Below, in pieces: positions 1 through 10,647 of a DNA stretch of 64,000 nucleotides. The notes beneath the pieces were generated by a model that saw nothing but the letters and a program-made list of their open reading frames with translations, was not told the origin of the DNA and ran no database searches. This DNA comes from Mesorhabditis belari (Eukaryota; Nematoda; Chromadorea; Rhabditida; Rhabditidae). A program made the translations under genes and the position numbers. Location: contig CAUEEP010000758.1 in NCBI GenBank assembly GCA_958450365.1, positions 1,262,565 to 1,326,564 on the forward strand, written 5' to 3'. Each line of letters starts with the position of its first letter. Position 1 is the stretch's first letter.

Positions 1-478
1 ATTGCACAGCGGAAAACTTTCAGGAAAATGGTTTATGAATCTCAGTTTAACCTATTGAATACCCAATTTTAGAAATTGCGGCTGTCTCTTTGCAACACAA
101 GATCGATAAGATGAATTGCACGTACGGGTTGGCAACACGAGTTAAAGTAAGCAATAACAATTTTGTTCCTTATGACTTTTTTTTCGTTTATTCTGATCAA
201 ATCACTTCATTGTGTCGTTCCTTTGACCCTTGTGGAAATGGGTTGACGTTGTGGCAACATCTTGCCGAGACTGGAAATCTGCCTGGTGAAGGTATCTTTT
301 TAGTGAAATGAATACAATGAATGATTTTAACTAAACTTAATTTAGCCGATCTTCCGTACCCTTTCTATAGCATCCATCACGTAAATCACAAGCTCGTTTT
401 GTCGATTGGCAATGCACAGTCTAAAAATAATTGCACTATAGAGAAAGAAATGAGAGAAATAAACTCATTACTCCACAT
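1..478. other. Left-edge stretch with one short unassigned exon-like ORF
   Basis: An acceptor-like CCCAATTTTAG at about 62-72 is followed by an open frame to about 311 (+). It encodes roughly 75-80 residues with aromatic runs (VPYDFFFVYSDQ) and two cysteines, and could be the last exon of a gene that begins left of the window. I recognise no family. Between 312 and 478 I see only AT-rich sequence. Confidence 0.3.
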
Positions 479-590
479 TACGTGAGAGCCACGATTTCAC
501 AGTGCAGCTGGTAATGCAAGTTTCGACTCAAGCGCTCAAAAGGCACATCGCACAGCGCACATCGGCCTGTGAAATCGTGGCTCTCACGTA
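479..590. repeat. 24-bp perfect inverted repeat with 64-bp spacer
   Basis: TACGTGAGAGCCACGATTTC (plus ACAG) at 479-502 is repeated in perfect inversion at 567-590. The right arm is coding sequence of the last surviving polg-1 exon, and the left arm is an inverted copy of it. The spacer also repeats exon words (GCACATCGGCC). This looks like a template-switch or fold-back rearrangement that truncated polg-1. The second locus copy at 36.2 kb has the unbroken exon instead. Confidence 0.85.
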
Positions 591-3500
591 GGCATTACTC
601 CACATTAATGCCAGCGCACATCGGCCAACATCTTCGTCTTTGCACAAGTATCGAACCTAAATTAGAATACACGATATTAACATTGAACAGTCAGCTAAAA
701 GCGTCCACCAGTCGGTGTCTTATTCATTTTTATATTCTCTTCGATTGAACGGATCATTTTCTGGTGAGTTTTTGTTTTTTGAGCTGCAATTTGGGACTTT
801 TCAACATTTGTGTTAAACTTTTGAATTTTAGATCCATAATGCCAGCCAAGGGATCGGTCAAGTCGAGGAGAAGAATTGTGAGGAAAATCTTGGTCTTCTG
901 ATTTACATTTTTTTAGGTTTCCCCACCCGAACAGCCGAAAGATTTTGTCAAATTTGTTAACGATCAATTGGGCCCAAAAAGAAGACTGATGCCTATGAAG
1001 TTTTTTGGGAAATTTTTTGATGGTAATAGAGGTTGTTAAGAAAATCACTGGAGGTAAGGAGTATCGACCGAATTGGCAAAACCTCGCCTCGATCTACAAT
1101 CAATCGCGCCTTCAATTGATGGTTGGAGAGAAGAAACTTCTCAAGGTAAAAATTTGGTGCTTTAGATGAAGAATAGGTGTCTCAATAGGTAACTGGGTTG
1201 TTTTTAGGTTGAGCCACAAAAACCGAACGACAATCTGTTTTTGCCGGGCTCTTACACGTCTTACGATCATCGCGACTACACCTTTTATCAGGTGGGTAAA
1301 TAATTTTTTCGCTATGTGTTGATTTAGGCTCCCAAAACCGAACAAACAACCATCGATTTGTGGAGAGCCGTTTGGCAGGTTTGGGATTTTGAGAATTTTC
1401 AATAATTTTACCCTTTTTAGGACGAGACTTGCGTGATTGTTTCTGTTTCCCAAAAGGGTGATTTTGCGAAAGAGCCAACCACACGCTGTTATCCATATTG
1501 GCCAAAAAAAGAAGGAGAAACACTCACACTTGCCGTTGGTGACATTTATTCAATTAACGAAGCTTTGAAAGTTAGAGTAACCCTTTTCTTTTAGAATGGT
1601 CGTTATGTGATCAAATGCACGAAGCGGCTCACTGAGGGACTCGATCCGTCAAAGCCTGAAGCTCAACAAAGAGGCCATGTAATCTACGAGTTAAACCTGC
1701 AAAGTACTGACAAATTTATCAAAGATGAAGAAAATAAGGTTGAGATTCGGGGAAAATATGGGTGAATTGACAATATACTTTAGAAAGAGGGCGAAGAGAC
1801 GGAGACTGTGACCAAAGAGGTGTACATTCCGAATGGATATGATCAACTTTTTTAATTTTAGGTGTCATTGTTGCACTATGAGAATTGGAGTCCGGATAAA
1901 TGGCCCGACAGAGACGATATCATTCATTTTATCTTCGATATCAGCAAGAAAGAAAAAGAGGTAATGTGCTAATGTTGAATGAAATTTCTCCCCTTTAGGC
2001 TGTGAAACGAGCTCAAAATGCCTACATACCACCAGTTTTGCTGCAAGGATATGAAGCAATTGGACGGTTTGTTTTGTTGACAAGTTTGACTGGGCTCGTT
2101 TTAGAACAAGCGTTGTCTGGGTGGCTCTGGCAATTATGCGACACGCCGAGCAAAAAGATGGATTTGATGTGGGCGATGTGATAAACAAATTGGCCAGGTG
2201 AGTGGGCCAATAAATTGGTACTGATTGAACAATCAATGATTACTTGCTTACTTTTAAATTAGAGACCTCTTTGTGTTTTAAATATTTCAATTTAGACAAC
2301 GTCCCGGTGTTTTTCGTGATCGACTTCATTACACGTATGCCTATGCGCTCTCCTTTCGCGTCGCCGCTTTCACCGGACAATTTACGGTGATTGAGATTTC
2401 TTTTTTTTTGCTACTTTCACTTAAAGATACTATAAAATACTTTAGTGAAGCTGGGGGTTTGCATTGTTTCTTTACCTTTTATTTTAGGATTGGAAGAAAA
2501 TCTGCGGTGAATTGAAGGAAAGCTACGAGAAGAGCGCTCTCACCTCAACCAGCGATGCACTACAGCCAAATTAAAAAAGATCCCTTTTTATGATATTGCT
2601 TTGACATTTAGTTACTAAAGATTGACTAATAAACAATTTAATCTGTCTGTTTTTGATCCGTTTGTGGTGCATTTAAAAATTTTGATTGTAAAACAAACCT
2701 CATCGTGAATAGAAATCATGAATCGACAACCAATATCGTACTCGGTGCACAACCAATCCATGCTCAAAAGCAAAAGATGCAAAAAGTCAACAGCCGACGA
2801 TTGTACAACCTACATATTTATTCGAAATTTTGAGTAAGTAGTGATTCATTTACCCAATTCATTCGACTTCTCATGAAAGTGTCGAGAAATAGTTGTTTTT
2901 CGGTGCCTGTACAATTTTGTGGAATCGAGAGACCGGAGCCAAGAATACATTCTGAAAGAAAATTTATAGAAAGATTTTGGTAGAAGACATACTTAAAACT
3001 GGAGTGCACATTTGACCCTGTCTAGCCGACCAAACGAGATAATTGAAGGTTGACGACTCACTGAATGATTAAGTTATTAAGAAAAAGCATGGCGATACTT
3101 ACTATCCCCCAATGAAGTACTTTTCGGTCGAACTGAAGTTTTCATAAATTTCGGGGATCGGTTTGAAAGTAGTCGAATCCGAGATAGAAAGTCCTCGATT
3201 TCTCAGCTCTTGAATAAGCCATTCTTCAAAAAGGCGTGATGAAGATCTAAATCTAATATTAAGCAAAACGAATCAAATTTAAACGTCGAATGTAACAGTC
3301 CTTAAATATTCACTTTTCGCTTCCGTCATCATCATCTAAACTGTAAGTGGGTACAAAAAATTGTCCACCAGCGCGCACAAAAGAATCCATTAAACCATTC
3401 ACTTTGCAGAATTCGAGAAAAAACGGAATCACCGACTGTTTCAACTTTCGAAGCCTAAAACAAAAAAAATAGGCATTTCAAAGTTTTCATACGGTATTTC

Positions 3501-6500
3501 TTTTCCTTTTGTGTTCTCAAAAAGTTTCCGCGCAATTTCTTCAGCTTTCTTTTCATCTGTGCCGCCCTCTCTAGAACAAATATCGTTCGAACAAATAAAA
3601 ACGCTTACATTAGTGTGTTTTTAGCATTCGTGATCCCGGCTCCATACAAGCGAGCATAGTTGAGGATCTGAAAAGGGGTGTTAACTAAAATGACACTTTT
3701 CAAACCTTTGCCGTGTCTCGTTTAATCTTCAAATCATTTGCAATAACTGAATGCAAATCGCTGTTGTCCGATCGATGTCCAGCTAGAGCCATATTCGAGA
3801 AAGGTGTTCGACCGGGTCGACGCTCGTTTTCATCTGAAAATTTTGGAATGGTTAGTTCATCTATTTTTCGAGCACTTAACAGTAAAGGAGTTAATGAATC
3901 AATGTAATCCTTATACTTGAGTGCATAGCTGATAAATAAAATTTACCAAGCCCAGCCGCATCACTTGCATCACCCATTATGGCGGCTAACCATTGTTCTT
4001 GGGAATCAACATCGGCCCCTAAACATGGATATTATTAAAGGTAGTGCATTGAATCTGTCTAACCTACAATACAGTATCCTGGCGGCGCTTGAACCATCGA
4101 CTTTAAATGTGTACCGATTCTGCTCTCCTTTTCATCCTAAAATATTATTTAAATTTTGCTAAATCTTAAAACAAACCCACCTTTACATTAGTCATTGTAA
4201 CCCAAAGGCGTGAACAGCTCGACGAGACACCGTTCCGGCTGGTCTAATACCCGGCGCCAATGCTCCGATCTAAAAGTTGGCAGTTTAAAAAGTTCGTTTA
4301 CCATTTTAAAGGCTCTATTTCAAAATTTTTTTAATTTACTAGTTTTGTTGCGTTCTCCAATTTGGAATCTGTCTTCGACGGCAATTCAATGTCTGATGCT
4401 TCTGGTTGCCATACGTGGATCTCATCGGCAAAGCGTTTACTAAAGTTTTGGCTTGAACAAATTATTTTAACGGCTATGCTTAAAACCTGTAGCTTATCCA
4501 AAATTTTGTCGTAAAGAAGTCGCTGACAAAGTCGTTAAATTCTTTTTGAAACCTATAAGAATAAAAATAAAGTCACCATGCAAAACGCTTTATCTATGTA
4601 CAAAATAATACCTTGTTGGTTTTAGAAGGCGCCCTAAAAGCGATTTGTAAGTGAGAGCGAACGGGGTTGCGATTTTAGTTGATTTGTGACCAGACGCCTT
4701 AAAAAAGTTCAAACTGATTTTTTGATTGTAAAAACCTTTCGAGTTGTTTATAGTAAAATGGGCCAATCTTTTTCAGGTTTTCCTCAACAGAAAGATCAAC
4801 GAGTAATTCCTTTGGTGCAAACCCAAAGCGTTCATTGTAGATGTTCCATAATGCACTAAATTCTGTTGCTTAAAAGGAAAAAAAAAGCAGATAAACCCCG
4901 CCGGCATTAGTACTTTGCTTTTCTCTTTGCCCAATTCTACAAAATCGTCGGGTTTTAAATCTAAAAATTTAAACTTGCCAAAGGTCATCTTCATAAAAAC
5001 AAACCACGACATTCATCTACTACAGGAATCAAGTATCCCCAGCCATAAACGGGATGATCATAAAGTGGATAAGGACCATAAACCATTCCAAAGATCTAGA
5101 AGAGTAATAAAGAATGCCAAAAGAAATAGACAAACCTTTGGAATGAGTTTACCATATCTCACATTTAAAGTGTCATCTCCAATATCTTCAATCGATAAAC
5201 CACGTTGTTCGGCGTTAGCAAAGAGATTATTATACCATCTAGACAGAGGTTTAGTCGATATCTAGACAAAGGTTTAGTCGATATCTGAACTCTTATCTAA
5301 TAGTAAAAAAATACCTGGGATTGGAGTCTTTTCGTGAGAGTTTCCAATCTTCTGTCCAAAGCCACGGATCGGTACTAGAATCAAAAGTTAAATCGTTTAT
5401 AGCTTTTACAATACATATTCGTTTCTTCGCATAACGTCTTGGCACTTTTGACAATTTGAATGGAATTCTGGAAAGTAAAAAGGTCAAACAATGTTTTTCT
5501 CAACAGGTACCTGCTGCTTTTGTTCCAACAGAGCTTTTTCGCATGAATCGTAATATTGTGGCCAGTATCTATTGATCGGAAGATAGGCATCACCCATGTT
5601 TAGAAAGCCATACAGCGTCACTGGTGACGGATACCTGAAAATTGAACACAACAGCTTTTGCAATCTTTCAAAACTAACATCTCACGAAACTTCGGGACAA
5701 GTTTCTGGAAAGCCTTTGCAGTTGCAATTACCTAAAAGTTTATGTATCCAAATACAAATCCAAACGTACGTCCAATGCACAATAGGCCATGCATTCCTAA
5801 AAAGCAGAGATGTTCGATTCAAAAATTTTGTTAACAACTCACCTGAAAGTTCTTTGTTTCCCGAAAAAACATAATTGGTTCTTTCACAAAATAGTCCCGT
5901 TCCGTTTTCTTCATCATGGATATCTTTTTCGATAATCGGTCCTTATCTTCACTCAACAGAAACTTACAAAGCTAAAGATTCCTTAATTACATAACTTTTA
6001 AAAAAATGTTTACATCTTTCAGCGAGACTTTTGTAGCATTTGTGCGCCATTTTGCCATCAACTTCTCCAATTTCATTGCAGCCCAATCTTTGCGGAAAAT
6101 CTATTTTTTTAAACTTGGTGGCAAAATCAATTTCGTACCGTCTTCTCTTCGGTAAGATCATCCTTATTGTAAAGTCCCTGTTGATGATCGGCCATTCCAT
6201 AAATTGAAGCTCCCGCGGATAAGGTATCAAAATAACGAAGTCCAGTTTTCTAAAAAAACTTGAAAAACTTTCAAATGTTCACATACATATTGAAGGTATG
6301 GTTCTCTTGTTCTCGCACGATCGAATCCAACGTTGTGACCAACCACCAGACGCGCCTTCCGATCCTCTCCATCAACCGAGAGCGGGATCATTTCGTTGGT
6401 TGTCGCAAAATCATAATAAGGTGTATTCTCGACGAGCCTTTTTGAACACCAAGAGTACCTAAAATGTTCAATATATAAACTTCAGCAGTATCTAGTTAAT

Positions 6501-7370
6501 CTCCACATTAAGCAATCGAACCATCCTCATTTAATACTACTGTTTTAGACAGTTCAAGCTTCTATTTTTCCCTTTACTCAATTCTCTATTTCATTGTCTT
6601 AAACAGTCTACCCATCAATAACCCATATTCGTTTTGATGCAACACGAATGTGTTGTTGTTTATTGATAACGGAATAATACAGAAACTCCAAATATTAACC
6701 CACCAAGCTTTTGATGTGAGAGCGATAGCCATTGTCGGAAGTTTCCCTTTTGGTTCTGCATCTGTCACACAAACTTCCACATCAAAAACTGAGCACGATT
6801 CGAGTGGATGCGAAACCTTTAGCCAAATCTACTCGTAAAAATAAATTCAAAAGTACCTCGGTAATTTCACCAGTTTGATGATCGTAACGAGTCCACCCTG
6901 TTCTGAAATTGAATTCTTTTGGAAGCAATTTGTAAAGTTTTTCTAAGTTCCATTGCATCATTTCATCCATGTATGCGGAGTAGGTGTCGGTCTAGAAAAA
7001 ATATTTTAAGGTTATTTTTAGAAAGTTACTTTTTCTCTAGCAACTGCTTCAAAGTGCTGCAAAAGATTCGCATTCCTGAGCACCGGCTTTTCCAAGATTT
7101 CCAACTTTTTTGAAAATGCATCGTTCGAGGCAGTGCTCGGAACCTTGAAAAGAGGTGTTGACGTTATGCAGTTAAATTGATACCTCAACATTCGGAAATA
7201 AATGATTATGGAGAAAAACGGGAAGCGTCGTGATCTGTTTTGGTACAAACTAAAAGATTTAAAATGTTTCTGTTTATGATAACCAAGTGAAGTATAGGAA
7301 AAACCTTTGAAGCTGCGGAGGACTGTCGCCGAATATTTGAAAAACGGGGAAGTCGGCGAAAATTTTTCAT
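528..7370 (-). CDS. polg-1: Mitochondrial DNA polymerase gamma catalytic subunit, 3' end truncated
   Basis: Family-A DNA polymerase that replicates mitochondrial DNA. The start chosen at 7370 gives an arginine-rich N-terminus ([15 protein letters not shown]) suited to mitochondrial import; an in-frame ATG lies upstream at 7445. In order I can read: exonuclease motif I (VFDVEVCV, about 6770-6800), motif II ([13 protein letters not shown], about 6320), motif III (YCALD, about 5790), the spacer motif DPWLW (about 5370), motif A region ([13 protein letters not shown], about 3990), motif B region ([11 protein letters not shown], about 3640), then [18 protein letters not shown], and motif C (ISIHDE/VRYL), split between an exon at 2699-2812 and one at about 567-655. 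The roughly 2-kb intron between those two exons contains the PTP gene on the other strand. After the residues TISQ the frame runs into rearranged sequence and stops at 528, so about the last 40 residues of the family are missing. Polymerase and exonuclease motifs otherwise look intact. Individual exon joins are hand-built. Confidence 0.85.
839..2574 (+). CDS. Divergent protein-tyrosine phosphatase domain protein, catalytically dead, nested in a polg-1 intron
   Basis: Single PTP domain. Recognisable blocks are [52 protein letters not shown] (the substrate-loop and DFWRMVW region of PTPs), [11 protein letters not shown], a WPD loop ([10 protein letters not shown]) and the helix after the P-loop ([14 protein letters not shown]). 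The signature HCSAGIGRTG is replaced by [10 protein letters not shown], so the nucleophilic Cys is Gly and the His is Gln; the protein cannot act as a phosphatase by the family mechanism. The start at 839 follows a TTTTAG acceptor at 825-830, suggesting trans-splicing. A 60-nt intron (gttggt...tttag) after LTLA restores the frame. Near 1010-1020, a run of six T breaks the frame between the N-terminal exon and the VVKKITGG segment, so the gene may be a pseudogene or contain a sequence error. Nematodes have many such sperm-enriched PTPs (established knowledge); expression here is unknown. Confidence 0.75.
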
Positions 7371-7471
7371 CAGGAAATTCAATCCCTCTGAACTTGAGTT
7401 ATGTTTGTGACAAATTTCTTGCGGAGAAAAAATAAAAGAGTGCATTTAACCGGAAGCAAATATATCCGATC

Positions 7472-7645
7472 TCAAACAGCTTTATTTTCACGATCAATCA
7501 CAGATTCGTCAAATTCTATCAGATATGTTGTCGCTCCCTCATGCCAATGGGCACTCACTTTGCATGGAAAGTTCGAAGCCTAGAAATTAAATATGTCGCA
7601 ATCATAAAAAGAAAAATGTCCAGAATTTGCACATACCTCTAGCAT
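7472..7645 (-). CDS. Very short two-exon ORF, unassigned
   Basis: ATG CTA GAG, an intron (gtatgt...ttctag), then one exon ending in TGA at 7472 give a 38-residue product (begins MLEASNFPCKVSAHWHEGA). It lies between the polg-1 start and the flad-1-like exons and may instead be the last exon of a lost gene. I recognise no family. Support is limited to the splice signals and the open frame. Confidence 0.25.
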
Positions 7646-7690
7646 AGCAACTGTAAGTACAATTACGGAAACATGCCACTAAATTTTGTC

Positions 7691-9072
7691 TAGATTCCCC
7701 GATCAGCCACTCTTCGTTGGGGTCGTGAGAAAGGAACAGGAGAACGGGGGAAATATCCGATTGTTCAGGTAAGGTTGAAATCTTTGCACAAATGGTAAGT
7801 TTTAGGTGAAAAACATTGTCGCTTTTCCTGGGGTTCCGCGATTTTGCGAGCTGGCTTTCGACAATATTGAGGTGGGACTTTGAAAAATTTCAATGACCTC
7901 TAATTTCAGGAAGAACTCTTCCCATCCACCGAGTTTCGTCCGATATTCAGGGAGACAATTTACGCGAATAAATCTGAATTCGAATTTTCAGATGAACTAA
8001 CAAAGGTGAAATTGCTTTGACTTTAGTATTTATTTGTAAGTTGTCTTACAGACTGCCGATAATTTCGAAGGACGAGTGGAAATTGGAAGTTATCCCGATT
8101 TTAATAACAAGTTTGTTACTTAAAAAGTGTTTAAATTGCTTGTTTAGTTATTATAAAACGAAGTTGATCGTGGAAAGTGAAAACGAAGAAGACGGGGCAA
8201 AAGCGGTGGAAGAACTGAAGAAAATTATCGCAGGTTTGAAAATCACATAGATCTTATTGTGTTTCTTTAGAAAATCTCGTCTACTACGATGCAAAGCCTT
8301 GGCTGAATACCGTACAGAAATGGAATGCTTTTCGGTAATTGGAAAAGTTTAAAGTCATTATGTTTGGTTTAGTGAACGCAAGCTCGTATCAAATCCAAAT
8401 TTTGTCGCAAAAATGTTCGTTTTCATGTATTTCTTGTAATTGCACCTTTCAGGTATAACATTGTTGTTATGGAATTACCGGGACCTCTCATAATTGGAGT
8501 GAGCTCATTGAAAGAACAACGGCCACAAATTGTGCCCGTTTTGATGGGAAGTCGTGCAAGTGATCCGAATGGAAAATATATGAAGTAAGTGGGTAAAAGA
8601 TTGTTAAAATTGAAATGAAGCACAGATTCTGAATTCTGTTTTAGATCTAAAGTTGAGTGGACTGATTCGGATTGGCCTCGAGTACTTCGTGTGTGCCCGA
8701 TTCTTCCGTGGAGCTATCAAGATGTTTGGATGATGTTGAGAGGTCTTTGTGTTCACTATTGTCAACTGTACGACCAGGTTGGGTTTGAATTTGGGCCTGA
8801 GATAAATTGTATCAGCAATTAAGAGAATTTACGGTGTTTTGTGAGTCCGTACAAAGTTCAGTTTCATATTTTAGGGTTACACATCATTAGGCGGTCGAGA
8901 GACAACAGTTCCAAATGAGATGTTGCGAATAGAAAGTAGCGGAAACATAAGGTAGTGTTGAAAGTGTTTGGACTAAAAATGCTAATGTTACCTGATAATG
9001 CATTTTAGATACTGCCCAGCTTATGCACTCAACGATGGGAATGAAGAAAGAAAAGGACGCAAAAATAAATAA
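7691..9072 (+). pseudogene. flad-1: FAD synthase copy 1: 5'-truncated and lacking the catalytic exons
   Basis: FAD synthase adenylates FMN. The exons from 7691 match the end of its N-terminal MoaB/MogA-like domain (KYPIVQVKNIVAFPGVPRF, then GRVEIGSYPDFNNNYYKTKL). The exons from 8456 match the end of the C-terminal PAPS-reductase-like domain ([55 protein letters not shown]). Compared with copy 2, 299 bp are deleted at 8406/8407, removing the SFNGGKDC ATP-binding motif and its flanking exons. The spliced frame nevertheless stays open across the join (SNPNFVAKMYNIVV). The start of the N-terminal domain is also absent: the first exon begins at an acceptor with no usable ATG. It cannot be an active FAD synthase. 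Confidence 0.8.
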
Positions 9073-9488
9073 AGTCTGCTAACAAATCAACCTATTTTAT
9101 CTGTGATAGTAGTTAAGTTTGTGATCTTAAATTTTTAGCCCTAAATTGCTTTGTATTTGTGATTTTGAACTAGTTTAATGCTATTTAAGTATCTACTTAT
9201 TATTTTAGTTTGTTTGTGGAGAATAAATTTCTATTTGTAAACTTATTGTTAGATTCTCTAAAGCATTCGGTTGGAAATCCATAGTTTGGATTACTGTAGG
9301 ACTGTTGTTTGCAAAACTTAATAAAGCCACAAATGAATATTGATAGGTCTTTACATTTGAAAATGTTAACAACTTTCTAGTATCTAAAACTTTTGAACTG
9401 ATCAAAATCGAATGGATGAAGAAAAAGTTATATGCAAAACAACCAAAGTAATACAGGGCGATCAATACTTTTTTCCAGCACTGTATCT
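9073..9488. other. AT-rich spacer between convergent genes
   Basis: This is the 3' flank of the flad-1 copy (+) and of the Dickkopf-like fragment (-), with several AATAAA words. I see no gene. It is almost identical to 38486-38899. Confidence 0.6.
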
Positions 9489-9649
9489 AGAGATCTTGTA
9501 TCAAAATCTTATCATCTTTCGACAAATATATTCCATTTCGAATATCATCTCCAGTAGGTCGCTTGCAAATTGCCTGAAATTCTTGTCATTGGTGAATTAT
9601 TTCCTTTCACTCACCATTGTACTGTTTGTATTCTGAAAACAGCTCATCG
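9489..9649 (-). pseudogene. Last two exons of a Dickkopf/prokineticin-like gene (copy 1)
   Basis: Contains the exon reading MSCFQNTNSTM and the last exon beginning AICKRPTGDDIRNGIYLSKD with its stop. Both are nearly identical to the 3' end of the complete gene at 38900-40225. The duplication boundary at 9649 cuts through the penultimate exon, and unrelated VMAT sequence follows, so no upstream exons exist here. Confidence 0.75.
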
Positions 9650-9829
9650 TATTGATCGCCCTGTATGCCTTTTACCTAACGCCATTCCACCCATCGCTAT
9701 TCCCATGTAACGAGCTCGTTGCTTGTCATCAGAATACTGTTGAGCCAGCATACCCATTCCTAAACTAGCGTTTGAACCATGTCAAGGCCAGAATCCTTCT
9801 ACTTTAGATTCGTGTCAGGTCAAAAGCAT

Positions 9830-10545
9830 ATCAAACCTGAACCTGGGTCCAGACTTCGCTAAATCTAGCAAAATTTACTAGTTTCACCCAAAAATTTGCA
9901 ATCTTTTGCGAATAACCTTTAAAATTTGAAATTCTTGTTAGCTGTTTGTTTCTTGTTAGAAAATAAATTTCTACGTTTACACGTATAAAAATTATTTTGA
10001 CTAGATAATATTAGGCCCATAAGTCCTTTTCCTTTGAAAATATTTTCAAAAATAACGGCAATTTCAAATAAAGGACGGCTTGCTTTGTTAAAAAGCTCTA
10101 ACATGCCAAAACAAAATGGCTTTTGATTATTTTTCCAATTTTTAAAATTTTTTTGGTTTATGACGTTTTTAAAGTGTTTAAACATTTTTCGCCGATCTTT
10201 AATCTCAATTTTTTGACATTTTCTTCAAACAAAATCTCATTTAGTGTAAATAGAGAAAACAAAGAGGAGATTTGATTACATAAGTTGTCAAATTTTCAGA
10301 CAGATCGATCAAATCTTTTTCATTTTATAGACACTGAAAGGTTTTGTACAAAAACCGATTTTTATTGCCCTTTAATTAGCTATTTAGCTCCCATTCAAGT
10401 ATCATTTTGTAGAGAAATCATCACCTCACAGTACAAACTAAATTTTAAAGAAGTTATTCGCCCAAGATTGCGAATTTTAGGGTGAAACTAGTAATTTTGC
10501 TAGACCTAGCAGATCTGGACCTGGGCTCTAGACCGGCTTAGACAG
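9830..10545. mobile_element. TIR element (MITE-like) of about 0.7 kb in the VMAT intron
   Basis: Roughly 100-bp imperfect terminal inverted repeats: the left arm reads CTAGCAAAATTTACTAGTTT at about 9865 and the right arm holds its inverse near 10485-10505, with further pairing outward (cctgggtccaga / tctggacctggg). The interior is AT-rich and encodes nothing I recognise. The exact ends and target duplication were not resolved. Confidence 0.7.
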
Positions 10546-10590
10546 TTTTAACTAGGCCTTGATTGAGTTGACCTGAATTGGTCAGGCCTG

Positions 10591-10647
10591 GCCTGGCCAA
10601 CTGCGCCTAGCCTGGCCAACTGCGCCTAGCCTGGCCAACTGCGCCGG
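10591..10647. repeat. Three tandem 19-bp units
   Basis: GCCTGGCCAACTGCGCCTA is repeated at 10591, 10610 and 10629 (last unit ends in GG). It is GC-rich, unlike its surroundings. Confidence 0.9.
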
